Source: Oscillospiraceae bacterium (GTDB lineage Bacteria; Bacillota; Clostridia; Oscillospirales; CAG-272). From it: 47,990 nucleotides of DNA. A program made the position numbers and the translations under genes. How positions within the stretch are numbered: the first letter of the stretch is position 1; the number at the start of each line of letters is the position of its first letter. The DNA lies in contig SVQN01000013.1 of NCBI GenBank assembly GCA_015065295.1, forward strand, positions 1 through 47,990. Direction: 5' to 3'. This document shows, one piece after another, positions 14,645 to 24,256 of this stretch. The notes under the pieces are model-generated. The model was not told where the DNA came from, searched no databases, and worked only from the letters and a program-made list of their open reading frames with translations.

Positions 14645-17041
14645 ATGAACCGGATCAAAAACAGAACCGAACGTTCCTCGGCGATCAAGATGCTCATCAT
14701 CTTTGCCGGCTTTATCGGGCTGGCGGGTCTGATTATCGGCCGTCTCGCCAATTATCAGATCGAGATGTACGACTACTACCAGACCAAGGTGCTGAATCAG
14801 CTCACGATCCAGACCGACGTCACCCCCGAACGCGGCACGATCACCGACCGGAACGGCAATATTTTAGCGACCAACAAAACCGTATACAACGTCCTCCTGT
14901 CCCCGCAGGATATCCTCAACCGGGTGGAGGCCGATAAAAAAAGCGTGAAAGCACGGGAGGAATTCCTCCTGAGCAAGGAATTCCGCGAACTTGACGCGGA
15001 GAAGCAGAAGGAAGCGGCGAAGAACCTGTATGTCTACACCGACGAGGAATACGGCATCTACTGCGACAGCGACGATGTCGTTGACAGCATTGCCAAAGTG
15101 CTGTCCGCATATCTGGAGGTGGACCGATCCCTGCTGATTGAAAAATGCGGGAAAGAGAAACGCTACTGGGAAGTTGTGAAGAACAACATCGAGTCCGACC
15201 TCGCGGATCGGATCAAACAGTTCATCGCGGACTGCGGACTCAAGCAGCAGATTTACTTTGAGGCTTCCTCCAAGCGGTATTATCCGAAGGGCGACCTTGC
15301 CTGCCATGTCATCGGCTTCACGAATTCCGAAGGCGTGGGCATCTACGGGCTGGAAGCCTACTACAACAATCTCCTCGAAGGCACGTCCGGACGGTACGTT
15401 CTCGCGCAGGACGGACGGAAAAACGATATGCCGTTCGCCTACGAACGCTATATCGAAGCCTCCGACGGCTACAACCTTGTCACGACTCTGGATATTTACA
15501 TACAGTATGAGCTGGAAAATCAGCTTGAGAAAACCTTCTGGGAATCGGGCGCGGCGGGACGCGTCACCGGGATTGTCATGGACGTCAATTCCGGCGATAT
15601 CCTTGCCATGGCGACCTATCCCTCGTTTGACCTCAACGATCCGTACACCATCGACGAATATTCGATGTCCGTACTGGCGGAGGAAGGTCTGAAAGAAGGC
15701 ACCGACGAATATACCGCGCGCTATACCGAGCTGATGTACGCGATGTGGAACAACAAAGCGATCACGGAAACGTACGAACCCGGCTCGACCTTCAAGATTA
15801 TCACCACCTCCATGGCACTGGAGGAACGGGAAGTTACCCCGACCGAAATGTTCTACTGCGGCGGCAGCCTCATGGTCGAGGGCTGGTCGAAACCGATCAG
15901 CTGCCACGACCACAGCGGCCACGGAAGCGTCACGTTCCGGCGCGGACTCCAGCAGTCCTGCAACCCGGTGCTGATGACCATTGCCCAGCGCGTCGGACGG
16001 GAAAAATTCTACCGGTACTTCGACGCGTTCGGCTATATGAACAAGACGGGTATCGACCTCCCCGGCGAGGTCAACGGCATTTATGCCTCCTACGCGAACT
16101 TCTCGAACGTTTCGCTGGCGGTTTACTCGTTCGGCCAGACATTCAAGACTACGCCGATCCAACAGATTCGAGGAATTTCGGCGGTAGCGAACGGCGGGTA
16201 TCTGCTTACGCCCCATCTGCTGTCCTCCATCACGGACGACGACGGCAACGTGATCCAGTCCTACGAGACGGAACAGCTCCGTCAGGTCGTCAGTACGGAA
16301 GTCTGCGAGACAGTCACGGACATTCTCGAGGAAGGCGTTGCAACCGACGGCGGCGCGAAAAACGCGTACGTCAAGGGCTACCGCGTCGCGGCGAAGACCG
16401 GTACGTCCGAAAAGCGAGACGAGTTCGACGAATTCGGCAATACGCCGTACCGTGTCGGCTCGACCGTGGCGTACGCTCCGGCGGATGATCCGCAGGTTTC
16501 GGCACTGATCGTGGTCGATAAGCCGCTCAAGAGCGCGGTTTACGGAAGCGTGGTCGCCGCGCCGTATATTTCCAACCTGATGGCGTACGTTCTGCCGTAC
16601 ATCGGCGTGGAACCGCAGTATACGACGGAAGAACTGGCAAAGCTGGATATCAATCTGTCCAACTACGTCGGCGCGACCGTGGAAAACGCGCAGGCAGATC
16701 TCCAGTGGCGCGAATTCGACTATGAAATCATCGGAACCGGCGACGTAATCACGGCGCAGATTCCGGAAGCGGGTATGACGATCTCGAGCGATACGGGACT
16801 GCTCCTGCTCTATACCGGCGACGAAACCCCGCAGGCGACCGTACAGGTTCCCGATATGATGGGGATGAACGCCTACAATGCAAACAACACCGCCATTTCC
16901 GTTGGTTTGAACGTCACCTTCACCGGTTCGACGAACGGGACGACCGCAACGGTTATCCGTCAGTCGCCCGAAGCGGGCAGTTATGTGACGAGAGGGACGA
17001 TTGTTGAAATCGAACTCCGCCACATGGACGGTACCGACTGA
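14645..17041 (+). CDS. Class B penicillin-binding protein with two PASTA domains (FtsI/SpoVD-like)
   Basis: A division-type transpeptidase that cross-links septal (or spore cortex) peptidoglycan together with an SEDS glycosyltransferase. The protein has 798 residues. A membrane anchor at about 13-35 is followed by the PBP dimerisation domain (ERGTITDRNGNILA), then the transpeptidase with Ser381-xx-Lys384 (GSTFKI), SCN at 438-440 and KTGT at 584-587. Two PASTA repeats lie at about 672-735 and 736-797. PASTA domains occur in Firmicutes PBP2x and SpoVD; whether this one is vegetative or sporulation-specific cannot be decided. The ATG at 14645 directly precedes the anchor and has a CAGGGA site; an earlier in-frame ATG would add an odd non-membrane leader. 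Confidence 0.93.
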   Translation: MNRIKNRTERSSAIKMLIIFAGFIGLAGLIIGRLANYQIEMYDYYQTKVLNQLTIQTDVTPERGTITDRNGNILATNKTVYNVLLSPQDILNRVEADKKSVKAREEFLLSKEFRELDAEKQKEAAKNLYVYTDEEYGIYCDSDDVVDSIAKVLSAYLEVDRSLLIEKCGKEKRYWEVVKNNIESDLADRIKQFIADCGLKQQIYFEASSKRYYPKGDLACHVIGFTNSEGVGIYGLEAYYNNLLEGTSGRYVLAQDGRKNDMPFAYERYIEASDGYNLVTTLDIYIQYELENQLEKTFWESGAAGRVTGIVMDVNSGDILAMATYPSFDLNDPYTIDEYSMSVLAEEGLKEGTDEYTARYTELMYAMWNNKAITETYEPGSTFKIITTSMALEEREVTPTEMFYCGGSLMVEGWSKPISCHDHSGHGSVTFRRGLQQSCNPVLMTIAQRVGREKFYRYFDAFGYMNKTGIDLPGEVNGIYASYANFSNVSLAVYSFGQTFKTTPIQQIRGISAVANGGYLLTPHLLSSITDDDGNVIQSYETEQLRQVVSTEVCETVTDILEEGVATDGGAKNAYVKGYRVAAKTGTSEKRDEFDEFGNTPYRVGSTVAYAPADDPQVSALIVVDKPLKSAVYGSVVAAPYISNLMAYVLPYIGVEPQYTTEELAKLDINLSNYVGATVENAQADLQWREFDYEIIGTGDVITAQIPEAGMTISSDTGLLLLYTGDETPQATVQVPDMMGMNAYNANNTAISVGLNVTFTGSTNGTTATVIRQSPEAGSYVTRGTIVEIELRHMDGTD

Positions 17042-17117
17042 TGCCATTTGCGGCGGCGCGGATTCAGAAAATACAGGATTTCCAAAGATATGCAATTTAC
17101 ACATCGGAGGAAATTCT

Positions 17118-18623
17118 ATGAACCTTGGCGAACTTCTTCGCGGTACGGATGTCCGTACCGATACGCCGGAACTTGAAATTTCCGGCATTGCGTCCGATTC
17201 CAGACGGGTGTGTCCCGGCGATCTGTTCCTCTGCCTGCGCGGAAACCGTCATGACGGTCATTACCATGCGGCGGAGGCGGTCAGACGGGGCGCGGTCTGC
17301 GTGATCGGTGAAGAGCCTTTGGAAGGCATTCCGAACCTGCTTCTCACCACATCCGCGAGAACGGCGGAATCGCATCTCTGGAACAATTTCACCGGTCATC
17401 CTGCCGACGGAATGAAAACCGTTGCCGTGACCGGAACGGCAGGGAAGACCTCCGTGGTTTTTCTCCTGCGGCATATTCTCCGGTCGGCGGGACAGAAGGT
17501 CGGCGTGATTACAACGATTTCCGCGATGGCGGGGAACGACCGGCTGTCTCTCGGGGAACAGGGCGGTTCGTCCGTCTCCGATCTTGCCGGTGCGATGACG
17601 ACCCCCGACCCGGAGTATTTCTTCGGCGCGGCGGCGGAAATGAAGCGGCGCGGATGCGAAGTCCTTCTTTACGAAGCGTCCTCGCAGTCCCTGCTCCTGC
17701 ACAAAACCGATGCGGTCACGCCGGATATCGCGGTATTCACCAATCTGTCGCCCGAACATCTCGATTGTCACGGGACGATGGAGAACTATTTTGCGGCAAA
17801 GGCGCGGCTGATGGAATCGGCAAAATTCGGCATCACCAATGCGGATGACCCGTATATGGGCCGTCTGCCGGAAATGTTTCCGGAAAAAACGGTGCTGACC
17901 TGCTCCATGCAGCCGGCACAGCTTGCCGGAACGGATGTGTGCGCCATCCGCTGTACCTCGCTCGGCGCGGACGGGATGGAGTACGTCTACTTCTCGGACG
18001 AAGCGGTTTTCCGGATCCGGACGCCGCTGATCGGTCGGCATTCGGTGTTCAACACCATGCAGGCGGCACTGTGCGCGATCCGGCTCGGCGTTGACCCGAT
18101 GACGGTCAAGGAAGCCATCGCGGCAATGAACGGCATCGACGGACGGATGTACCGCGTACCGATCCCGAAGGAATCCGGGTATCCGGCGGACGTTTTCATC
18201 GACTACGCCCATACCCCGGACGCGCTGACCGCTGTGCTGTCGTCGTTCGCGGAGATCAAACGCGGCCGGCTGATCGTCCTGTTCGGATGCGGCGGCGACC
18301 GTGACCGGACAAAACGTCCGAAAATGGCGGAAGCGGTTCAGCGGTATGCCGATCTCACCGTCGTGACCGGCGATAATCCGAGAACGGAAGAACCGATGCG
18401 GATCATCGGCGACATTCTCACGGGAATCGACCCGTCGAAGCCGTATACGGTGATCCCCGACCGCAGAGAAGCGATCCGGTATGCCGTAAACGAAGCGGAA
18501 GAGGGCGATCTGATCCTCCTCGCCGGAAAAGGACACGAAACTTACGAAATCACCGCCGACGGACGGCATCCGTTCGATGAAGAACAGATCGTCCTCGACA
18601 CAATCAGGCATAAATCCCTTTAA
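17118..18623 (+). CDS. murE: UDP-N-acetylmuramoyl-L-alanyl-D-glutamate--2,6-diaminopimelate ligase
   Basis: This cytosolic ATP-dependent ligase adds the third residue of the peptidoglycan stem peptide. The 501-residue protein has the three Mur domains, with the P-loop TGTAGKTS (about 105-112), the SSQSL block, and D419-N420-P421-R422. DNPR is the signature of enzymes specific for meso-DAP; lysine enzymes differ at this site. GGAGGAAATTCT precedes the ATG at 17118. The frame is open further up inside the PBP gene, but homology starts at MNLGELL. It is followed by murF after 54 bases. Confidence 0.96.
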   Translation: MNLGELLRGTDVRTDTPELEISGIASDSRRVCPGDLFLCLRGNRHDGHYHAAEAVRRGAVCVIGEEPLEGIPNLLLTTSARTAESHLWNNFTGHPADGMKTVAVTGTAGKTSVVFLLRHILRSAGQKVGVITTISAMAGNDRLSLGEQGGSSVSDLAGAMTTPDPEYFFGAAAEMKRRGCEVLLYEASSQSLLLHKTDAVTPDIAVFTNLSPEHLDCHGTMENYFAAKARLMESAKFGITNADDPYMGRLPEMFPEKTVLTCSMQPAQLAGTDVCAIRCTSLGADGMEYVYFSDEAVFRIRTPLIGRHSVFNTMQAALCAIRLGVDPMTVKEAIAAMNGIDGRMYRVPIPKESGYPADVFIDYAHTPDALTAVLSSFAEIKRGRLIVLFGCGGDRDRTKRPKMAEAVQRYADLTVVTGDNPRTEEPMRIIGDILTGIDPSKPYTVIPDRREAIRYAVNEAEEGDLILLAGKGHETYEITADGRHPFDEEQIVLDTIRHKSL

Positions 18624-18677
18624 ATTTTCAGCAATATGGATTTGTACACCCACTGCGGCGTGCAAACGGAGGTATAA

Positions 18678-20138
18678 ATGAGCGTTGAACTGAAACTGAA
18701 AACTCTGACCCCCACGGAAATCGCGGAGGTAACCGGCGGTACGCTGGAAATCTACGGCAATATGAATGCCGATGAAGAAATCCGATTCGTTACCCACAAC
18801 TCCAAGGAAACCGGCGACGGCGTTCTCTTCTGTGCCATCAGGGGACAGCGTGTGGACGGCAGCGATTTCATCCCCGATGCGATTGACGCGGGTTCGCGCT
18901 GCTTCCTGTGCAGCCGTGTTCCGGATGCCGCAAAGGAAAAGGCGGCGGAAAAACCGTTCTGCGCGGTCATTGTTCCCGAAACCGTTGCGGCCATGGGCGC
19001 GCTTGCGTCCTACTACCGTGGATTTTCCAAGGCAAAGTTCATCGCCATCACCGGCAGCGTCGGCAAGACGACCACCAAGGAATTCGTCTACTCCGTTGCG
19101 TCCGCCGCGTTCAAGACCCACAAGACCAAGGGCAACCTCAACAGCGAAATCGGTCTTCCGCTCACGCTGTTCGATCTCTCGCCCGACGACGAAGTGTCCG
19201 TTCTCGAAATGGGCATGAGTGCCCTCGGCGAAATCGAACACATGACCAAGCTCGTCCGTCCGGATATCGCGCTGGTCACCAACATCGGTACCTCGCACCT
19301 TGCCTCCCTCGGCACCCGCGAAAATATCTGCCGCGCCAAGATGGAAATCCGTCTCGGTCTGAAGGAAGACGGCGTTCTCCTCCTCAATGCGGACGAACCG
19401 CTTCTCTATGAACAGTATGAACAGCTCGATCCCAAGCCGAAGATCATGAGCGTGTACAACCGCTGCGGCGACTTCCGCGCGGTCAATATCCGTCAGAAAA
19501 CGGATGGAATTGTATATGACCTCATTTACTCCAACAAGGCGATCACGAACGTGGAAGTTCCCGCGCTCGGCAAGCATAACGTGTACAATTCTCTTGCGGC
19601 GTACTCGGTCGGCGTGCTGCTCGGCATGACGGACGAACAGATCCGACGGGGGCTGAAATCCTTTGTCGGTGCGGATATGCGCCAGAACATCTACGATGTC
19701 GGCGGAATTACCGTCATCGACGACTGCTACAACGCAAGCCCCGAATCCATGCGTGCGGCGATTGATGTGCTGATGTCCATGGCGGCGAAGAAAGGTACCC
19801 ATGCGGCGGCCCTGCTCGGCGATATGCTGGAGCTTGGCGAATACTCCCGCCTGATGCACGATCAGCTCGGACAGTATGCGGCGCAGATGCAGGTGCAGAA
19901 GCTGTTCTGCTACGGACAGATGGCCGATATTATCGCGGAAGCGGCGATCAAGAAGGGCATCCGTGCGGAAAATGTGTTCGTCTGCCTCGATACGCGCGAC
20001 GCACAGGGGATGGCGAATATGATTATGGATACACTCTCTCCGGGCGATGTCCTGCTTGTCAAGGCAAGCCGCGGCATTCAGGCAGAACGCATCATCGAAT
20101 GTATGAAAAAGCGTAAAAATAAGAAACGCCGCACTTAA
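18678..20138 (+). CDS. murF: UDP-N-acetylmuramoyl-tripeptide--D-alanyl-D-alanine ligase
   Basis: This is the last cytosolic Mur ligase and adds D-Ala-D-Ala to the UDP-MurNAc-tripeptide. It has 486 residues with ITGSVGKTTTKEF (ATP loop), TKGNLNSEIGLPLT, LEMGMSALGEI, the NIGTSHLASLGT block and DDCYNASPESMRAA. CGGAGGTATAA precedes the ATG at 18678. The extreme C-terminus is a basic run (KKRKNKKRRT). A structured intergenic element of about 230 bases separates it from mraY. Confidence 0.97.
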   Translation: MSVELKLKTLTPTEIAEVTGGTLEIYGNMNADEEIRFVTHNSKETGDGVLFCAIRGQRVDGSDFIPDAIDAGSRCFLCSRVPDAAKEKAAEKPFCAVIVPETVAAMGALASYYRGFSKAKFIAITGSVGKTTTKEFVYSVASAAFKTHKTKGNLNSEIGLPLTLFDLSPDDEVSVLEMGMSALGEIEHMTKLVRPDIALVTNIGTSHLASLGTRENICRAKMEIRLGLKEDGVLLLNADEPLLYEQYEQLDPKPKIMSVYNRCGDFRAVNIRQKTDGIVYDLIYSNKAITNVEVPALGKHNVYNSLAAYSVGVLLGMTDEQIRRGLKSFVGADMRQNIYDVGGITVIDDCYNASPESMRAAIDVLMSMAAKKGTHAAALLGDMLELGEYSRLMHDQLGQYAAQMQVQKLFCYGQMADIIAEAAIKKGIRAENVFVCLDTRDAQGMANMIMDTLSPGDVLLVKASRGIQAERIIECMKKRKNKKRRT

Positions 20139-20164
20139 ATCCTAAACCCAACGTCGTCCGATTA

Positions 20165-20380
20165 AAAGTTTCGCTCAAGCCTTTTTAAAGGCTTGTAGGT
20201 TCCAAGGACAGATGTCCCACGGAGGAACAAAGTTCCTCCTGGAGAACCTTCGGTTCTCCGCTGGTCGACCTCCGCAGAGGTCGAAACACCCATTGCCATA
20301 AACAGGGGTTCGCTCCATCCTCCGGCTTCATCTGAAAAAAGGAGGTATTCTTCCCCTTACGCGCGAGCGTCAACCCCCAA
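20165..20380. repeat. Multi-hairpin structured element between murF and mraY
   Basis: At least five consecutive short hairpins: 20176-20195 (9-bp arms), 20206-20217 (GGACA/TGTCC), 20221-20239 (GGAGGAAC-AAA-GTTCCTCC), 20241-20259 (GGAGAACC-TTC-GGTTCTCC) and 20266-20283 (CGACCTC/GAGGTCG). A nested pair AGGGG...CCTCC...GGAGG...CCCCT follows. An outer stem, GTT-CGCTC near 20168-20176 with GAGCG-AAC near 20365-20374, can close the whole set. There is no open frame with a ribosome-binding site. It may be a structured RNA, a dispersed repeat or a transcription brake; only one copy is in the window. Confidence 0.65.
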
Positions 20381-20409
20381 AAATACATAAAAAATCAGGT
20401 ACAAAACAC

Positions 20410-21423
20410 ATGAATTATAACTTGATGTATATCGCGGCACTTCTTGCCACCTTCGGGATCACCGTCCTGATCTCCCGGAAACTCATCCCGATCCTCAAAA
20501 GCCGGAAAATGGGGCAGACCATCCTCGAAATCGGTCCCCGCTGGCATAAGAGCAAGGAAGGCACTCCCACCATGGGCGGCCTTGCCTTCATCGCCGCTGT
20601 CGCCGTCACCGGGATCGCAGGCTCCATATACCTCGCAGTCACCGACGGCATCCGCACAACCCTCCCCTTTATGTTTACCCTCGCTCTCGGTATCGTCAAC
20701 GGCCTGATCGGCTGCGTCGATGACGCCGCAAAACTCAAGCGGAAGCAGAACGAAGGTCTTACCGCTCCCCAGAAATTCCTGCTCCAGCTCATTTCCGCCG
20801 GACTCTACCTCCTCGGTATGACCCTCGTCTGCGGCGTCAATACCACTCTCTATATCCCCTTCGTCGGCGCGGAAATCGACTTCGGCTTCTTCTATTACAT
20901 CATCGCTATCCTTCTTCTGACCGGCGTGGATAATGCCGTCAACCTTACCGACGGCATCGACGGCCTCTGCTCCAGCGTCACCCTCGTTGTCGGCCTGTTC
21001 TTCACCGCAGCCGGGTATATGAACGGCCTCGCGGAACCCGACGGCAGCGTGATCCTTCTCGGGGCTGTCCTGATCGGCGCGTGTGCCGGATTCCTTGTCT
21101 ATAACTTCTACCCCGCACGGGTCTTCATGGGCGATACCGGCTCCCTCTTCTTCGGCGGCCTCGTTGTCGGCGGTTCCTTCATGATCGGCAATCCCCTGCT
21201 CGTCATCGTGTTCGGCATCGTCTATATCATCGAAACCGCGTCCGTCATTCTTCAGGTCGGCTACTTCAAGCTCACCCACGGCAAGCGCCTGTTCAAGATG
21301 GCTCCGATCCATCACCACTTTGAAAAGTGCGGCTGGTCGGAAATCAAGATCGTCATCGTCGCGTCCATTGTTACGGCGGTTGCGTCCGCGCTGTCGATCC
21401 TCTTCGGCTTGAATGTCGGCTGA
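20410..21423 (+). CDS. mraY: Phospho-N-acetylmuramoyl-pentapeptide-transferase
   Basis: MraY makes lipid I by moving phospho-MurNAc-pentapeptide to undecaprenyl phosphate. The 337-residue protein has about ten membrane segments and the conserved blocks GTPTMGG (51-57), DDAAK (104-108), NLTDGIDGL (178-186), FMGDTGSL and the lipid-I loop PIHHHFE. There is no canonical ribosome-binding site; the ATG follows a stretch reading ATCAGGTACAAAACAC. In Bacillus the next gene would be murD, but here ftsW follows directly. Confidence 0.97.
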   Translation: MNYNLMYIAALLATFGITVLISRKLIPILKSRKMGQTILEIGPRWHKSKEGTPTMGGLAFIAAVAVTGIAGSIYLAVTDGIRTTLPFMFTLALGIVNGLIGCVDDAAKLKRKQNEGLTAPQKFLLQLISAGLYLLGMTLVCGVNTTLYIPFVGAEIDFGFFYYIIAILLLTGVDNAVNLTDGIDGLCSSVTLVVGLFFTAAGYMNGLAEPDGSVILLGAVLIGACAGFLVYNFYPARVFMGDTGSLFFGGLVVGGSFMIGNPLLVIVFGIVYIIETASVILQVGYFKLTHGKRLFKMAPIHHHFEKCGWSEIKIVIVASIVTAVASALSILFGLNVG

Positions 21424-21465
21424 ATCGCAAATTAACCAGCAAATCCAGCGGAGGTGCGTTAATCC

Positions 21466-22842
21466 ATGAACAACGATAACCGGAACCGTGCAAGTCACGC
21501 ACGTCAGCATCCGGAAACGAACCCTCAGACCGGACGGCAGGTCGTTTCCCGTACCCGCAGTACGTCCTCAAAAACCGCAGCCGCGACAACCCGCGCGCTC
21601 ACAAAAGCGGATCCGAAAAAGGAAAACAAAGTCGCCAAAGCCCGCCGGAAACAGCGGGAGGCCGCCGTCGCCGAAGCCAGATGGCAGGAGGATATCGTCC
21701 GTGTGCGCGGCGGTGTGGACGGCGCGATGCTGGCGATCATCCTGATCCTCGTCGCGCTCGGAAGCATCACCGTGTTCAGCGCAAGCTATCCCGAAGCGGT
21801 GCGGAAAACCGCCGACGGCATGACCTATATCAAAAGCCAGATTCTCTACGTTGCGGTCGGATTTGTGTTCATGGCGTTTATGGCGTGGCTGCCGATCGGT
21901 TTCTACCGGCCGTGGGCACCGGTCACCGCTTACAGCATCGCCGCCCTGCTTCTCATCATCGTTCTGTTTATCGGGACATCCGAGGGGGTCACGATGCGGT
22001 GGATCGACGTCGGACCGTTCAACGTCCAGCCGTCGGAAATCATGAAGCTGGCGATTATATTGATGATCGCCTGGTACTTCGATAAATACGAAAAACAAAT
22101 GAACGATCCCCGGCACGGATTCGGGGAACAGTTCAAGTGGAATACCATCTACCCGATCCTGATTCTCGGTGCGGCGTGCGGCCTCGTGCTGATCGGAAAG
22201 CACCTCTCCGGTACCATCATCGTCGGCATGATCGGCCTGCTGATGCTGATTGTCGGCGGATGTAACCTCAAATGGCTGTTTGCCACCGGGATTCCGCTGG
22301 CCGCTGCCGCCATCGGCGGATTTCTGGCACTCAATCCCTACGCGCTCAAGCGGATCACCACCTTCACGGATGATAACGCCGACAAGCTCGACGAATTGTA
22401 TCAGACCACGCAGAGCATCTATGCGATCGGCTCCGGCGGTCTGTTCGGGGTCGGACTGGGCGAAAGCCGCCAGAAGTTCAGCTACCTTTCGGCGGCACAC
22501 ACCGACTTTATCTTTGCCGTCTGGTGCGAGGAATGGGGCTTCATCGGCGCGGTTACGCTGATCGCGCTGTTCCTGCTGTTCATGTGGCGCGGCTATGTCA
22601 TCGCACTCCGCGCACCGGATAAATTCACGATGCTGACCGCGTTCGGCATCACCACGCACGTCGGGATTCAGGCATTCTTCAATATGTGCGTTGTGGCGGA
22701 TATGTTCCCGAACACCGGCATCACGCTCCCGTTCTTCTCCTACGGCGGCTCGTCCCTGATCGTGCTTCTGTTCGAGATGGGCATTCTCCTGTCGATTTCG
22801 AGACAGTATTACCGAAAAAAATCCGATTTACGAAAAAAGTGA
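21466..22842 (+). CDS. ftsW: SEDS peptidoglycan glycosyltransferase FtsW
   Basis: FtsW polymerises lipid II at the septum with a partner class B PBP. It has 458 residues. A basic Arg/Lys/Ala-rich cytoplasmic tail of about 80 residues is followed by ten predicted membrane segments. Family marks are WIDVGPFNVQPSE, GVGLGESRQKFSYL, the catalytic-site block AAHTDFIFAVWCEE and the closing PFFSYGGSS. Upstream GCGGAGGTGCG is the ribosome-binding site. It could also be the sporulation paralogue SpoVE, but position in the dcw cluster before murG favours an FtsW role. Hairpin composite B begins 8 bases after its stop. Confidence 0.93.
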   Translation: MNNDNRNRASHARQHPETNPQTGRQVVSRTRSTSSKTAAATTRALTKADPKKENKVAKARRKQREAAVAEARWQEDIVRVRGGVDGAMLAIILILVALGSITVFSASYPEAVRKTADGMTYIKSQILYVAVGFVFMAFMAWLPIGFYRPWAPVTAYSIAALLLIIVLFIGTSEGVTMRWIDVGPFNVQPSEIMKLAIILMIAWYFDKYEKQMNDPRHGFGEQFKWNTIYPILILGAACGLVLIGKHLSGTIIVGMIGLLMLIVGGCNLKWLFATGIPLAAAAIGGFLALNPYALKRITTFTDDNADKLDELYQTTQSIYAIGSGGLFGVGLGESRQKFSYLSAAHTDFIFAVWCEEWGFIGAVTLIALFLLFMWRGYVIALRAPDKFTMLTAFGITTHVGIQAFFNMCVVADMFPNTGITLPFFSYGGSSLIVLLFEMGILLSISRQYYRKKSDLRKK

Positions 22843-22849
22843 TTTTTCT

Positions 22850-23073
22850 CGGGGAAACCTTTTTGCGAAAAAGGTTTCCCCGAACCCCTTCCAAAAAACT
22901 TCCGACTATTGTGTTGGCAGAGTGAGTACAGAGTTGCAAGGTATAAGAGTTTGTGAGCCGTGTTATCGGTTCGATATTCCAAATCTACACTGTACCTGGT
23001 CTGGCCTATTCCGGTTAAAAGTTTTTGAAGAGGGGTTCGGGGAAGAAACTTTTTTCAAAAAGTTTCTTCCCCG
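22850..23073. repeat. Composite hairpin repeat B (two facing half-elements around a core)
   Basis: The left hairpin at 22850-22882 carries its tail to about 22902. The right half has its tail complement at about 23016-23036 and a hairpin at 23038-23073. The core shares with composite A a 26-base block (22908-22933, three differences) and GATATTCCAAATC (22973-22985, identical). Size (224 bases) and layout are the same as in composite A. It interrupts the ftsW-murG junction and ends 20 bases before murG. Confidence 0.8.
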
Positions 23074-23093
23074 ATATACACAAGGAGTTATCT

Positions 23094-24221
23094 ATGAGAG
23101 TTCTTATGACCGGCGGCGGAACCGGCGGACACGTCAACCCCGCTCTCGCCATTGCCAATACCATCAAGCAGAACGATCCCGACGCCGTCATCGCCTACGC
23201 CGGCACCAGACGCGGCATCGAAAACAAGCTCGTGCCGAAAGCCGGATATCCCATGTATCATGTGGAAGTGCGCGGCATCAAGCGGAGTCTCTCGCCGTCC
23301 AACATCAAGGCGGCTTACCTCGCGCTGACCTCTCCCATCAAGGCGCGCAAGATCATCAAGGAATTCAAGCCCGACATCGTGGTCGGTACCGGCGGCTATG
23401 TATCGTGGCCGGTCGTCAAGGCGGCGTCGTCCATGGGCATCCCCACCGCGCTGCACGAATCCAACGCCATCGCCGGCGTTGCGGTCAAGATGCTCCAGAA
23501 ATATGTAGACCGCATCTACCTCAATTTTGAAAAAACCGGGGAAACCCTGACCTGCGACAAGGCAAAGCTCATGCAGGTCGGCAATCCCGTCATGGGCGGC
23601 TTCACCTCCATGTCCCGCGAAGAAGCACGCGCCAGACTCGGCATCCCCGACAAATATAAATACATTATCCTCTCCTACGCCGGAAGTATGGGCGCGGAAA
23701 AGGTAAACGACGCGATCCTGTGCCTCATGCGCGACTTCACCGCGAAGCATCCCGAAGTTTACCACATCCACGCGACCGGTTCCATCGAACTGGAACTCTG
23801 CACGAGCCAGTTCAAGGAAATGGGGCTGGACAAATACGAAAATATCGAGCTCTGCGAATACATCTTCGATATGCCCGTTCGGATGGCGGCGGCGGATATT
23901 ACCATCAACCGTGCCGGAGCGATGACCGTTTCCGAACTGGCGATCACCGGCAAGTCCTCGATTTTCATTCCGTCTCCGAACGTTGCGGAAAATCACCAGT
24001 ACAAGAACGCGAAGGTTCTTTACGACGCAGGTGCGGCGGCTCTCTTTGAAGAAAAAGACCTGACCGACGGCGCAAAGCCCCTGATCGCGGAAGTCGAACG
24101 TCTTCTCGGCCCCGACGGTGCGGCGATCCGCGCGGAAATGGGCGAAAAGATCAAGCAGTTCGCCGTTCCCGATTCCAATAAACTGATTTACAACGATCTC
24201 TGCAAGCTCGCAAAGAAATGA
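23094..24221 (+). CDS. murG: Undecaprenyl-PP-MurNAc-pentapeptide GlcNAc transferase
   Basis: MurG turns lipid I into lipid II at the inner face of the membrane. The 375-residue GT-B protein begins MRVLMTGGGTGGHVNPALA (N-terminal G-loop) and continues with GTGGYVSWPV, LHESNAIAG, SYAGSMGAEKVN (second G-loop) and a C-terminal half with EYIFDMP, NRAGAMTVSE and NHQYKNA. CAAGGAG sits before the ATG at 23094. The frame is open upstream into the hairpin repeat, but those codons are not homologous. The stop overlaps an upstream ATG of the FtsQ gene. Confidence 0.96.
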   Translation: MRVLMTGGGTGGHVNPALAIANTIKQNDPDAVIAYAGTRRGIENKLVPKAGYPMYHVEVRGIKRSLSPSNIKAAYLALTSPIKARKIIKEFKPDIVVGTGGYVSWPVVKAASSMGIPTALHESNAIAGVAVKMLQKYVDRIYLNFEKTGETLTCDKAKLMQVGNPVMGGFTSMSREEARARLGIPDKYKYIILSYAGSMGAEKVNDAILCLMRDFTAKHPEVYHIHATGSIELELCTSQFKEMGLDKYENIELCEYIFDMPVRMAAADITINRAGAMTVSELAITGKSSIFIPSPNVAENHQYKNAKVLYDAGAAALFEEKDLTDGAKPLIAEVERLLGPDGAAIRAEMGEKIKQFAVPDSNKLIYNDLCKLAKK

Positions 24222-24256
24222 TCCCCGATACAGAATTTTCCGGAAGGAGGGAGACT

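Noticed and set aside
14864-17188. 774-codon minus-strand frame under the PBP gene
   Set aside because: The plus strand has all penicillin-binding motifs; the antisense frame is a codon-bias artefact.
17097-19859. Very long minus-strand open frame (920 codons) across murE and murF
   Set aside because: It is antisense to two clear mur genes, has His/Arg/Asp-rich composition typical of shadow frames in GC-rich DNA, and no ribosome-binding site or domain.
20165-20380. CRISPR array or tRNA cluster in the murF-mraY gap
   Set aside because: The hairpins differ in sequence and have no regular spacers; no cloverleaf or T-loop is present.
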